Positions 44,986-55,023 are shown, numbered from the stretch's first letter. The stretch is 64,000 nucleotides of DNA from Gracilaria gracilis (GCA_030374805.1 JARGSG010000075.1:124001-188000); one strand, 5' to 3'. A program made the numbers and translations. Notes: generated by a model from the letters alone, not told the origin.

Positions 44986-45886
44986 ATAGCGCTAAGTAGC
45001 GCTACTTGGCGGTGATATCGAGGATTGGAACGCCGATACAATATCTCAGTGAAGAAGTATGGGAAAAAAGTTGGCATACTTCGATGCAAACGCTCAGGGC
45101 ACATCAAAGTATGCTTTTAAGGTAGTTTACCAGTGCTGTTCAACAGAAAAACATGCGTACTAAGGAGCGCCAAATAGCGATATTTGCGTTATGTAACGCG
45201 TCTAAGTACGCATGTAGATTTCGTTTTTGGGATGTAGTTTGTATTTTTTTGGCGTACTTCGATGTGCCTTCTACAGAGCTATGGAAGCACGCCATTATGT
45301 TTGGGTCGTTAGAAAAGATTGTAAATCTAGTAGAGTTCTGATATTTGACAATGCGGTAAGTGCGACACTTGCAACAATTAGCGCTAAGTGTCGAAGATGG
45401 CGATGATGTTGTCAGGTTATTACCAGATTTGCACTGCCTGCATTGCCTGCTTACAGTGAAACTACAAGGCTAAAATGGAACATAAACAATAAAACAGCGT
45501 TTTGCAAACAGCGTCACGCTTTGGATTTCTCGCCATGCCTAATTCCAGCGTATCAACTTGAATCTTATTAATTACTGTAGTAAACAAAACAATTATAATG
45601 TGTCAACACTCTGTTAATCGTTAATTTCCCGCAGCTCCCTGGAGAAAAACGAGTTGTGTTTTGCGAGTAGCTCAGAAGAACGTCCTTTTCCCGTGTGAAG
45701 ATGCTGAAAGTGTGCGTTAAAGTGTGCAAATCTTGACGCGAAAAAAGCACGGTAAGCCAACCCGTGCTGATAATAATTTTCTCAAAATATTTACACCACA
45801 GGATCAAACCATGCACTAAACTTATGGCAATCACTTTGTCAATAACAATCTAAAATTGGCTAATTGCCCGCAATTCCCAGAAGGCA
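44986..45886. other. Intergenic, no gene seen
   Basis: Right flank of the piggyBac-like element. Repeated GCGCTA words near 44.99 kb. No credible coding frame. Confidence 0.4.
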
Positions 45887-47187
45887 TTGAAGTCAAGCGG
45901 CCCATCAGGACACTCTCAAGTATCATTAAAAGAGGGTGACGAAGCATTGTTCTTATTCAGGACGACAGCTCAAAACGTCCCGGACGAGTGGAGATCAGCC
46001 ACCGTATTCAAAACTCACAAACATCTCGTCGAGGTACGAAGAAGACCAGGATGCCACATATCGAAGATAACGTACGAAGATTTACGCTTACGCCCTAACT
46101 CAGAGCTCTCAAGAGAATTGAGCGAGGGTCTAATGGAAGACTACATAGATCTTACACTCTCCACCGACTCCGATGAAAAGATAATGACCTCGCACTCTCT
46201 CATGGCCTGCAATTTACCGACAGAGATGCTGTGTATAAAGACATGGGAGAGTCCACGGACGGAATCATCGCGCATACAAATATGGATGGCACCCATGATC
46301 TGACCTCAAGCGAACAAACGGTTCTTAAAGGAATGCACGAAGTCGTGGGCGCGCGGCAGGTCTCCTCTCGAAAACTCCAGCTTTCTCCACTCTGAATACT
46401 GGAGAGAGCAGTCAGGAAAGCGCATGAGGATACTTGAACGGATTCATACGTCGAGATACGCGAGGATCACCTACCAATAGATAAGAACACTATCTCATCC
46501 CATACTGTCTACAATGTCAAACAGGACAAGGATGGTAACCAAAAGCTCAAAGCACGACTGGTAACGCACGGAAACCGCAATGAACTCAAGGACAAAATCC
46601 GAAAGGATTGCTCTAACGCCAACATGATGCTCATTTGACTCTTCATCAGCATTTACCTATGTTTAGGCTTCTCATTCGGAGTAGCTGACATTAAAGGAGC
46701 ATTTCTCCAGAGTGATACGATACACCGGGACATATATGTCCGATCAGCACCAGAGTTCAGGTCAAAAACGGGAGTCTAATGGAAACTAAGGAAGCTTCCG
46801 TACTGGATCGTTGAAGCCGGACGCCAGTGGACAAATCGTATGGAAAATTGGATGCTAAACGACGAAGGACTCGCCAGAGTGTGCGGGATCAACTACATAT
46901 TCATCCAAAGCCACAAGTACGGTAATATCTTCATCTCTATAGCCAAGATAGTCAATGGTATTTTGGTTGCTGGAACAGAACGTCTCATCAAGAGCTTCAT
47001 TGAACTATTACAGTCCGAATTCGGGTTAGGAAAGGTTAGGATCGGGAGGAAGCTTAACTTCGCCGGTTGTGACATCATCGGACATGAAGAAAGAAACATA
47101 GAACTCACGATGATACCCTACTTGGATCGATTGAATCCGAGAGATATATCGCGCTCCCCTGTGAACAGCGGTTTGGTACTTTATTAG
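45887..47187 (+). mobile_element. Ty1/copia relic (integrase end and reverse transcriptase part)
   Basis: The plus strand shows a copia integrase-RT connection region near 45.9-46.3 kb, an RT block near 46.7 kb (VADIKGAFLQSD motif) and an RT/connection block near 46.85-47.15 kb. Broken, several breaks. It ends abruptly at AT-rich DNA around 47.19 kb. Confidence 0.7.
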
Positions 47188-48030
47188 GCTTAGATTATGC
47201 CGCAATTAATTCCAAAAAAATATTTTTGCCTCAAAATATGGGCCAGCTGTGACCATTATGAAATAGAGAACCTTCCCGAAAATTTACGTTATTCCGAAAT
47301 GTTGGCGAGTTTCAGTCACAATTTAATTACTGGCCAGGTTGTGCTCCGAATATGGCTGCGAACGACGGGTTGAGGTTTTTTTCGGCATATGGGCAAAGTG
47401 CCGGAGGCACAATGCCCCAACCAAGGGCATTTTATGTCTTTAGGGCTTTACTGATGAGGACACGTTTCGTCACTTCTTGGCGGACTGCCCCCTAGCAGGC
47501 ACTCATATTGCGCCATCAGATGTCCCATCACCACCTACAGTATGTAGTGGTGATAGTGCTCACTGTGACCATCTTCTGTGAAGCGTCTCGAACGGCCTTT
47601 CTTTGTTCGCCCATATCTTGTCCATTCAATTACCTCTCTCCCACTTTCCCCCTTGCCACCACCTACTCCCTTCTCCAACTGAGTCCCGTCTCCGCTCCAC
47701 TTGCTGCCTGTTCCGTTTCTTCTTCGCTCTGGCGTGTTCACTCGGATATCCTTTGGCGTTATCAACGGCGTTGTGGTTCGGCGGGGGAGGCGGGGCCCCG
47801 TTGCGCAGCTCAGCTGCCGTCCGCGCGCTGCGAGTCACCGTCCGCGCCGCTGGTTTCCGTGTCGACGCCGCCGCGTCTCCTGCTTTTAGCATACACTGCC
47901 GCTGCACGTAGCCCTCCCTGGCGGCCGCGGCTGCAAAACCGCCCTTTCTGCCTCCTCCTCGCCCGTTGCTGCCGTCATGGAGCAATGCGCGCTCCCGCAG
48001 CCGCCGCCCGGAACGTCCTAATCCCTACAG
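47188..48030. other. AT-rich end followed by GC-rich 5' region of the kinase gene
   Basis: 47.19-47.41 kb is AT-rich with words such as AAAATATGGGCC and TTTTTTTCGGCATA, the latter shared with 61.5 kb. From 47.6 kb the DNA is GC-rich without a convincing gene, although long open frames occur because stops are rare. A splice-acceptor-like CTAATCCCTACAG ends at 48030. Confidence 0.4.
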
Positions 48031-48856
48031 GTGGCCGGCCACCAGCTCATCCGACAGGCGCAGCCTGGCTCCATTCTCAAGCCGTGGTCCGAGAAAGAGG
48101 AAGCCTTTTATCGCACCATTCACAGCGACCGCTTCCCGCTCCACCTGCGTTGGTGGCGTTCTGCCACTCCCATGTTCTATGGCGTGCAGCACATTGCCGC
48201 AGATGCTCACAAGTGGATCGAACTCGAGGATCTCAATTATGGTTTCCATAAACCGTGCGTCATGGACATCAAGATTGGCTTTCGACACTATGATGACGAT
48301 GCGCCTGATCACAAGAAAAAAACAGATTCAGTCTACTCTCATGACCACATCATCCACCTGTGCCGTTCGCTTCGTCGGCACGCGTTCGTTCAAGCGCGCC
48401 TCCGATACTGCTTCTGACCAAGGCCACTTTGCTGTGCACGAAAAGTGGCATGGCAAAGCTCTCAAACCAAACGACCTATTGCCCGAGCTCATGTGGTTCT
48501 TTCACGACTCCGTCGCCTTCGATACGCGCAGCGCTCAGGTAGTGTGACAACGCTTACAAACCATCTGCCAAAACTTTTCGCAGCAGCGCCGCTTTTACTT
48601 GTATTCTTCCTCCTTGTTGATCATTTACAAGAGTGCTAAATCCAGTGCGCATTATCCTCGCGTCGACGTGCGAATGATAGACTTTTCTCACGCCGTCCAC
48701 TCTTGCGGTTTTCGAGACACTGGGTATCTAAAAGGCCTGCAATACATGGTTGGTCTTTTGTCGCAGGCAATCGACCTTCACAAGGCCGAACCCAACCACC
48801 AACCCATTACGCCCAGTGCCAGTACCAACACCAGCACGGCGGAGAACGAAAGCTGA
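48031..48856 (+). pseudogene. Inositol polyphosphate kinase family gene, apparently broken
   Basis: Kinase family that phosphorylates inositol polyphosphates (IPMK/IP3K/IP6K). Seen in order: VAGHQLI start, LKPWSEKEEAFY, the signature PxxxDxKxG as PCVMDIKIG (48253-48279), the CAVRFVGTR strand, SSLLIIYKS near 48.6 kb and the metal-binding VRMIDFSHA near 48.68 kb. These are all landmarks of the fold. The frame changes at a run of seven A (48316-48322), where the related copy at 52.8 kb is two bases longer. An in-frame TGA (48545-48547) interrupts the last part. No ATG precedes VAGH; the upstream CTACAG looks like a splice acceptor, so a first exon is missing from my model. Either a pseudogene or affected by sequence errors. 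Confidence 0.8.
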
Positions 48857-49445
48857 CTATGCGCCTTACGCTTGATTGTTGTCTCCTTTTCGGCGATGGA
48901 GGCAACAGCTTGCGTCAACTACTAGTTAGCGTTTAGGCAACCACTCCATTCCTACAATACAATCTGCTCTCAATTTGTAAATCTTGTATGCGGATTCTGT
49001 ACTAGCTCTTGCCGGGACCCTTCCCCATCGTCTATAGGAAGCATTCGCACACACTGTGGGGCCATGGTTTCCTGTCACATTTGTCTTTATGGCAGAGATC
49101 AAGTGTAGTCTTCTTTGCAAGTTTCTTGCGTCATCGGTCTCTCCTGGAGAAGAACTGTAGTAGTACATACGTAATATATAAAGACGGGATGGCGGGGTTC
49201 CTAAAAGTCTAAGAGTCTTAGAACTTCCGCCATTCCGTTTATAAGAAGGCTGGCATAGTTCAATGCTGCCATAGTCACTTGAGTTAAAGCAACCTGACTT
49301 TCTGGATGGACCCATGTGTCCTACCTCGAAAAGGAAGATTAGTGCTCGAGAGTCGCAGAGAGCTCTTGACCCACACAAGTTTCGATAGGTCCTTTCTCGT
49401 TGCTATCAAGCTTTCATAGACTTGTACTGCTGCAGGTCCATCCAA
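48857..49445. other. Intergenic, no confident gene
   Basis: A minus-strand open frame of 150 codons (48926-49378) lacks recognisable features. It may be 3' flanking DNA of both neighbours. Confidence 0.35.
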
Positions 49446-50308
49446 CTATTCACTGTCTTCCCCTTTCGTGAAAAGGTTTCCCATCACTAACTCATGAGTG
49501 GGCTCATCTTCGTCCAACGCGGCTCGCTCACAGAGGATTTTAGCTCTGCGAACACCCTTTTCCATGGTAGCCAATGCGGGGAACGCAGGTACATACTCTT
49601 CTTGGACAGCCTCATTACAAAGCTGAACTGCACGTGGAAGGTCCTTGCCTTCAATCCACAGCAACATTGGCAAGTATGCTTTCGCTATTACAGAGTGTTT
49701 TACCTCAATAGCTTTCTCGTACAACTCCTTCGCTCTGCGTTTATCCTTTGGAACTCCATCCATCCCGACTACGAGCATGACTGCAAGGTTGCACATCCCT
49801 ACTTCGTCAAGCTTCCCTGCAGCTTCTTGAAACAACCCATATGCACGCCCTGGATCTCTTGGAAGCCCTTGGGCTCCATTGTAAAACAAACCTCCACGTT
49901 CTACCAGTGAAGAGTCTCTTTCGCCTTCTTCGACAGCTTTTTCGAACAGTCTCACAGCTCGATGTAGATCGGCAGGAGTTCTATCTGCTCTTTCGGAGAG
50001 TATAAGGGCGAGAAATTCCCAGCATCGTGTTTTCCCTCGGCAACAGCTTTCTCAAGCAATGAAACGGACTTCACAGGGTCCTTGCCAACATTTTGGGCGC
50101 CCAAAAAGGGCACCTTCGCATGATACACAAGCGCATCAACGGCGCCCATGTTACCAGCTGTTTCTAATAAGCGGATGCCCCTGGGCGGATTAGGAGGAAC
50201 ACCTTCAGTTCCAGTAATTAATAGCAACCCCAAAATCAGAGAAGCGGCTAGTAGATCCATATCCTTTTCCGTGTCTTTTTGCACTGCTTCTGCGTCCTCC
50301 AAGAGCAC
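49446..50308 (-). pseudogene. Sel1-repeat (SLR) protein, apparently frameshifted and 5' truncated
   Basis: Several Sel1-like alpha-helical repeats, a solenoid used in protein-protein contacts (for example ER-associated degradation and signalling scaffolds). Units show the family pattern G-x-GVPPNPPRGIRLLETA, NVGKDPVKSVSLLEKA, QGLPRDPGRAYGLFQEAA and DGVPKDKRRAKELYEKA. The first part (50308 to about 50015) and the second part (about 50015 to 49446) are in different frames; the shift lies near the GGGAATTT at about 50.01 kb, within a repeat. The 5' end has no ATG. The frame runs back to a TAA inside the palindrome 50314-50351, so the start is lost or lies in another exon. Same strand as the galactose mutarotase gene just upstream. 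Confidence 0.75.
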
Positions 50309-50313
50309 TAGTC

Positions 50314-50351
50314 CAATTTAAGTTTGTGGGAGCTCCTACAAACTTAAATTG
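50314..50351. repeat. Near-perfect 38-bp palindrome at gene boundary
   Basis: Arms CAATTTAAGTTTGT and ACAAACTTAAATTG (14 bp each, perfect) around GGGAGCTCCT, which is itself nearly palindromic. It contains the stop codon of the mutarotase gene and the in-frame TAA before the Sel1 gene. Confidence 0.8.
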
Positions 50352-51435
50352 TACGAGATGAATTGGGTTCTCGTTTCACTGGGCTTTAATGCCACACAAG
50401 GGAAATGACTGTGATTAGAAGCGTCAGTCAAGTTACTTGGTTCAATAGCGATACTGCCGTGCTTTGCAAACTTTTCCTTGCCAGATCCGTTAAACGCGTT
50501 GGCTGTGTACAGCTGAAAGCCTGGCTGGTTGCTCTGCACTTGCAACTTGACTGCTTTGTGAGGAGCTTGCTCTGGCAGCGTGAGTGTGAGCAATGTCTGT
50601 AAAGCGTGGTGGTCCGCGGCAGGAGTTCATTGCGCTACTAGAAAGTGGCCATATCCCTTAGTAGCAGATGATGCGTCATGTATGGCTCGTTCCTTAGTGA
50701 AGTCAAAGCGGGTGCCGCGCACAGATGAGACAAGGCCCGTTGGGAGATTGTGGATATCGACGTGAAGGTACTGCTCACAAGCGCTTGCGTGCATACGGTA
50801 TGAAAGCACAGACTGTTCCACCGTTCCGCCTCTACCGCTGAGATCAAAGTAGGGGTGTAGGGTGAGATTGCACGCGGTGGGATGGTTGCCAATATTTTGG
50901 TAGTGAGCGTTACCTCCAGCTGTACGTCGCCTTTGAGATGATATCGAACCGAGACTTGAAGCAATCCAGGATAGCCCTGGTCGCCGTCAGGGGATATCAA
51001 AAACAGTTCGACCATGCTTTCCGTGCGTGCTCGCAGCGCGAACAGCCTCTTGTCCCACGAGTGCGGCCCGCCATGAATGTGATGACGGCCCTGGTCGTTC
51101 AACTGCAGGTGCGCATGGGAGTCGATGTGCGGGTATCGGCTGAGCTTTCCGTGGCGCGTGCGGTTGGCAACGCGGCCAATGATGGCGTTGACGAACGCCC
51201 AGTCTGCCTCCACTGCGGGCAGGTCGTGGTACGTTATGAGGCGATTGGGTCCGGTGGAAAAGCGCAGATCCAGCAACCGTGCGCCCAGCGTGAGAAGAGA
51301 CGCCTTGGCGCCGCTTTCAGAACGGAGGTGGATGGTGTTCACGAAGTCGCCGTTGTTTGTGACGCTCTCGATGTGAGTTGTTCTTGGCGCGACTCGGTCG
51401 GATTGTTGTTGCGCGCCGCCCTGTAGTACCATCAT
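50336..51435 (-). pseudogene. Galactose mutarotase (aldose 1-epimerase), apparently frameshifted
   Basis: Family that interconverts alpha and beta anomers of galactose and glucose. It feeds the Leloir pathway and is cytosolic. ATG at 51435. Landmarks: AIIGRVANRTRHG, HHIHGGPHSWDKR, GDQGYPG, then in another frame TLHPYFDLSG (the catalytic His region), LPTG and GTRFDF, and in the third segment QPGFQLYT and IAIEPSN with the catalytic Glu position. The frame shifts near the CCAAAAT at about 50.9 kb. The second frame change is explained by a possible 42-base GT-AG intron (about 50631-50590 on the minus strand), which keeps the frame. Length (about 350 residues) suits the family. Pseudogene or sequence error. 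Its start is 114 bp from the divergent ZNHIT2 start. Confidence 0.8.
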
Positions 51436-51549
51436 GGTACAGTACCATGGGTCTTACACTGTAAGTCTAATAGCTGCACTCGGATTGTGGGTTTTACCTA
51501 CAAGTCTGCACGTTGGTCTGATATGTATGATATGATATGAGCAGCAATA
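51436..51549. promoter_or_regulatory. Shared divergent promoter region, 114 bp
   Basis: Separates the mutarotase (minus) and ZNHIT2-type (plus) start codons. It contains a GATATGTATGATATGATATG repeat next to the plus start. The palindrome ATGGTACAGTACCAT (51434-51448) overlaps the mutarotase start codon. Confidence 0.5.
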
Positions 51550-52920
51550 ATGAACTGCAGCGTAGCTCGGTGCCGGAACGACGCGCAATACAAGTGCTCG
51601 CGCTGCCAGGCGCACTATTGCTCCGTGCCCTGCTACCGCCCCCATTCGCAGTCATGCGTGCAAGCATTCTCACAACAAGCGTCCGTCCAACTGGCAGGCA
51701 AAACCGCATCGCACCTTGAAAGAGCTCGTTTCAACGCTCTACTGAACCGACTGCGACGAGACACCGACCTGCATCTGTTTGCCGAACAAGCCCCGCACCT
51801 CAAGCAGCGCTTGACCGACTCGCACACCTCTGGGTCTGAGTCTGATTTTCAGTCTGAGTCTGATTCTCAGTCTGAGTCTGATTCTGATTCTCAGCAACAT
51901 GAGCAACACAACGATGATGCACATGTACTGGAGCAGTTCATCAACTCCTTGCACGACGAGCACAAGAAGGCGTTCTTTACTGTTTTTAACTCTTCGATGG
52001 AGCGCGCCTACCGTTCGAGCGCACTTTCTGAACAACGCCGTCAACAGCAAGCTCAACACCATCAAGTGACAAAGAGCCCCCATTCTGATTCTCTTCCACA
52101 CAGTTCAACCAGCAGCGCCCACCCGCAACACTCTCAATCGCTGCCACCACAACAACAGCTTGAACACACTCTTGAGCAACTGGTGCATGACATGGAGCAA
52201 TGCCACTTGACGTATGACCAAATCCTCTCAAGGCTGACACAGCCGCTCGCCGACAAGTTTCACGATCAGCTCAACCGCCACACTTTGCAGCACTCGCTCA
52301 AGCCGTGGCGCCCGTGGTGGATTGTGTCAACTTGCACCGACCAACACGACGCGCAACAGCTGTCAGAGCCGCCCCCGCTACCAAAGCGAGAGCATCTACT
52401 GCTATCGCTTCACATGGCGCAGCGGAATGCGTCGCTCCATTTGATCAATTTTGTCATCGATGTTCTGCACTCAGTCTGCCTCACGCTCCGACTCTACGAC
52501 GGCGACTGCCTGTCTAACTGTTTTCATGCCGCCAAGACAATGTGGTCACTTTCTTCCGTGCTACCATCTCATGTGCGCTATCGCACAGTGGATCAAGTGT
52601 GTTGCGCGTGTGTTAGCACAGCGTCCAAATCGCGCGGAAGTGAACTGGCGTACCTTGTACTGTACGACGTAGCGGCTGTTCTGGCAGGGTGTTCCGATTG
52701 GGTCACGCGTTGTTTGTTTTACGGCCAAACGCTGCTGCAGGCGAGTGGCGCGCAGGTTGGGAACACAAAAGGGTGCAAGACTATCAAGCAAGCAAGCAGA
52801 AAGATGGCGTACATGGCATCCACAAACCATGCGTCATGGACATCAAGATTGGCTTTTGACACTATGATGACGATGCACCTGATCACAAGCGCAGGAAACA
52901 GATTCAGTTTACTCTCATGA
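51550..52920 (+). CDS. HIT zinc-finger protein, ZNHIT2-like, with chimeric 3' end
   Basis: The N-terminal HIT zinc finger is seen directly: Cys3, Cys8, Cys16, Cys19, Cys24, Cys28, His32 and Cys36 (RCRNDAQYKCSRCQAHYC core). A Ser/Glu/Asp/Gln repeat follows at about residues 96-116, then a Gln/His/Ser-rich linker, a DQLNRH region and the LKPWRPWW motif near residue 255. The later LLLSLHMAQ, HLINFVIDVLHSV and LRLYDGD blocks match the C-terminal part of ZNHIT2, a partner of the R2TP chaperone in U5 snRNP assembly. From about 52820 the frame runs, out of register, through a fragment of the inositol polyphosphate kinase gene, so the last 34 or so residues are not native. The true C-terminus may have been replaced. 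Confidence 0.75.
   Translation: MNCSVARCRNDAQYKCSRCQAHYCSVPCYRPHSQSCVQAFSQQASVQLAGKTASHLERARFNALLNRLRRDTDLHLFAEQAPHLKQRLTDSHTSGSESDFQSESDSQSESDSDSQQHEQHNDDAHVLEQFINSLHDEHKKAFFTVFNSSMERAYRSSALSEQRRQQQAQHHQVTKSPHSDSLPHSSTSSAHPQHSQSLPPQQQLEHTLEQLVHDMEQCHLTYDQILSRLTQPLADKFHDQLNRHTLQHSLKPWRPWWIVSTCTDQHDAQQLSEPPPLPKREHLLLSLHMAQRNASLHLINFVIDVLHSVCLTLRLYDGDCLSNCFHAAKTMWSLSSVLPSHVRYRTVDQVCCACVSTASKSRGSELAYLVLYDVAAVLAGCSDWVTRCLFYGQTLLQASGAQVGNTKGCKTIKQASRKMAYMASTNHASWTSRLAFDTMMTMHLITSAGNRFSLLS
51836..51893 (+). repeat. TCTGAGTCTGATTCTCAG tandem microrepeat in coding sequence
   Basis: Imperfect units of TCTGAGTCTGATTCTCAG encode the SESDSQ repeat of the ZNHIT2-like protein. Confidence 0.7.
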
Positions 52921-53060
52921 CCACATCCTCTACCTGTGCCGTTCGCTTCGTCGGCACGCGTTCGTCCAAGCGCGCCTCCGATACTGCTTCTGACCGAGGC
53001 CACTTTGCTGTGCATGACAAGTGGCATGGCAAAGCTCTCAAACCGAACGAACTATTGCCC
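52820..53060 (+). pseudogene. Duplicated fragment of the inositol polyphosphate kinase gene
   Basis: 241 bp, roughly 93 % identical by eye to 48246-48484. It includes the PCVMDIKIG signature and the CAVRFVGTR block. Here the stretch after DHK reads RRKQIQ in a continuous frame, which the first copy loses at its A run, but a TGA follows KIGF. No flanking kinase sequence is present, so it is an isolated fragment stuck to the 3' end of the ZNHIT2-like gene. Confidence 0.85.
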
Positions 53061-53081
53061 TAAAACCCTAAGCCCTTAAAC
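53058..53081 (+). repeat. Telomere-like short repeat CCCTAAAACCCTAAGCCCTT
   Basis: Three imperfect CCCTAAA units start exactly at the end of the kinase fragment. Short interstitial telomere-like tract. Confidence 0.5.
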
Positions 53082-53105
53082 TGAGGCTCGCGCGCAGGTT
53101 ATGCG

Positions 53106-53387
53106 GTGTTGTATCTCCGTGAAGAGACGCGTGTGGTGGCCGACGAGGCTTTAAGTCGTGGCACTTCCGCTGTCGTGGATAGCTTGCTGGTCAACCGTAC
53201 TGCTAGTCAGAATGCAAGAATGATGAATAATTTGAGGGCACCACATGTGCCCACGAAGAATACGGTATCAGAGGTACCTACTGTGTATGTGCGTATTGAT
53301 GGTACGCGCATCAGAAGGTCTGTGTGGCGTGTGTTCGAAGTAACGAAGGTTGTTAGAAAGGAAGAACGGGACGTTGAGTTTGCATAG
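53106..53387 (+). CDS. Unrecognised open frame, about 93 aa
   Basis: Open frame with mixed charge (VADEALSRGTSAVVDSLLVN, then RIDGTRIRRSVWRVFEVTKVV). The first codon used is not ATG, so an upstream exon or loss of the start is possible. The sequence just before reads CGCGCAG, acceptor-like. No family recognised. It may be a gene fragment brought in by the same rearrangement. Confidence 0.25.
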   Translation: MLYLREETRVVADEALSRGTSAVVDSLLVNRTASQNARMMNNLRAPHVPTKNTVSEVPTVYVRIDGTRIRRSVWRVFEVTKVVRKEERDVEFA

Positions 53388-53626
53388 CACTTTCGCAGGT
53401 GGCGTTTTATGACTCCACCAAGCACTCGATGGGCAAGCAGCGATTTATCAGAAAGGCCAAGTCGCCTGGTAGCGCTTTGGCTACGGCAAAGCGTAAACCG
53501 CTCGAAAACATGACGGGTTTTCGTATGATGCGCTCTACATCCATGGCACCACATGTCGTTGGCACCAAATATCGTTGGCACCTCCCGAAATAGCCGTTTG
53601 TGCGCGTGTTCACGATCACGTCACCT

Positions 53627-54694
53627 TCAATGTGTGCTTCGATCAATCTCTTCATCAGAGGTCTCCGGGCCAAAGACGTCGAGCATGATCTGTTCTACAG
53701 CACGGGTACACTCTTGTGCTTGATTATCTTGCTCAGTCATAATTTCAGTTGTCTTGGTTGCAATAAGAGGTACCTCCTGCATTATAAATTGTTGATGATC
53801 TCTATCTTCATCCACGTCACATTGGTCAGGTTGTCCTGACATTGTACGAAGTATCGGTGTATGGGATTGATCATCGTTTTGCCCGGATGCTGGTTTGGGT
53901 ACTGTGAAACACTCATGTCTACTACCACGCTGTGAATCACAGTCGTCCTTCTCAATGACGTCAAAAATTTTCACCCCTGCCTCTTCTATCTCTGCTTCAT
54001 CAATTGGGAGCAACAAATGATGCAAAACATTGCAGGAGTGTGTCTGGACACGTATCTCGTACAAGTAGTTTTCACCCTCGGCTATACACTGTGGTTGGAT
54101 CCGTGCAGGAACAGATGGCAAAGAGTCAATACCAGTATGGGAAGGCTCTTTAACGGAGTGAGGGAATGAAGTTGTAAAGTGGTTTGAAGAGTAACTGGAG
54201 GACCGAGAACCGCCCTTCTCCGACGTATCTGACGGGGTCTTGTCACAGTTATTCGGCTCAAAATTGCACTTCGATGCCGTTTTTTTCTGCTTGTTCGACT
54301 TTGATTTCTTCCCACCATTTGCGTACCAAGCTCGACGTTTTTCCAATCTACGCGCCTTTGACTCAGAACTTTCGAAATCTCTCTGTCTTTTAAGCCGAAG
54401 CCGCTGTTTCTCATTCTCCTTATTCCGATTGTATTCACTACCTCTCCAGCGTCTTTTGCGGACTCTCCAGCGTCTTCTGCGCACTATCTCTTTGCTTTCA
54501 AGCCGCGCTATGTCTCCGGGTGTAGCATGCAACTTGTGAATGGTCTTGGACACTACATTCAAATCTTCTGAGCTTCTTAGGATGACCGCTTTTGTGCCTT
54601 TTGGAACCATAACCTTCGTCACTCGATAGTCCGCTTCGTCGTGAACCTTCCATTCCTTAAACTCACTGGAATTATCGAGCGCAGACAGTGTCAT
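53627..54694 (-). CDS. Basic nuclear-type protein, 355 aa, unknown
   Basis: Intact ATG-to-stop frame. Residues about 70-145 are very rich in Arg/Lys (RRRRWRVRKRRW, KKSKSNKQKK) and look like nuclear localisation or nucleic-acid-binding sequence. The centre is Ser-rich. The C-terminal half is acidic (EEIDRSTH at the end). No Cys/His finger and no signal peptide. It lies on the same strand and downstream of the CACTA-like transposase, so it could be the accessory (TNPA-like) protein of that transposon. That is only a positional guess. Confidence 0.5.
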   Translation of the reverse strand: MTLSALDNSSEFKEWKVHDEADYRVTKVMVPKGTKAVILRSSEDLNVVSKTIHKLHATPGDIARLESKEIVRRRRWRVRKRRWRGSEYNRNKENEKQRLRLKRQRDFESSESKARRLEKRRAWYANGGKKSKSNKQKKTASKCNFEPNNCDKTPSDTSEKGGSRSSSYSSNHFTTSFPHSVKEPSHTGIDSLPSVPARIQPQCIAEGENYLYEIRVQTHSCNVLHHLLLPIDEAEIEEAGVKIFDVIEKDDCDSQRGSRHECFTVPKPASGQNDDQSHTPILRTMSGQPDQCDVDEDRDHQQFIMQEVPLIATKTTEIMTEQDNQAQECTRAVEQIMLDVFGPETSDEEIDRSTH

Positions 54695-54762
54695 CTGGGG
54701 ATAAGATTTATTCGAATCGGCAAGAAGGGGAAGAGCTTTACGCTTCCGCCAAGAATTGTAAT

Positions 54763-55023
54763 ATGTCCCGACGAGCGGGACATGTTACAAGTACCAAACG
54801 CCACAAAATATACGTGTACTGGCTCACTGTAATTTCAATGGCTGTGGTGGTCTGCATGGCTTCCATTTGCCTTGTTGTCATTGTTCTTGGCACTGAAAAC
54901 CGCCATTTTCACCGGATTGGAATTCGTCTACAAAGTGCCACTGCTCTTGTTCCGCCGTATAACTCCAGAACATCCGAGCTACTCTTTTGGGGTTCTCTGC
55001 TTCTCGAACGTTCCATGACGTAA
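54763..55023 (+). CDS. Possible small membrane protein
   Basis: Starts at the ATG at 54763 after which comes a basic stretch and one clear hydrophobic helix (LTVISMAVVVCMASICLVVI). The start codon lies in a perfect hairpin (arms 54763-54770 and 54776-54783). Further plus-strand frames to 55711, including another hydrophobic stretch near 55.53 kb and a GT...CTTGCAG intron-like interval ending at 55433, suggest it might be a longer spliced gene. Unrecognised. It overlaps nothing firm until 55646. Confidence 0.3.
   Translation: MSRRAGHVTSTKRHKIYVYWLTVISMAVVVCMASICLVVIVLGTENRHFHRIGIRLQSATALVPPYNSRTSELLFWGSLLLERSMT

Noticed and set aside
47508-48251. 247-codon plus-strand open frame and overlapping minus-strand frames
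   Set aside because: GC-rich DNA with few stops. The real coding signal from 48031 (kinase motifs) is in another frame.
48926-49378. 150-codon minus-strand frame as a gene
   Set aside because: No family feature, low-complexity-free but unpatterned sequence, and no promoter or polyadenylation signal recognised.
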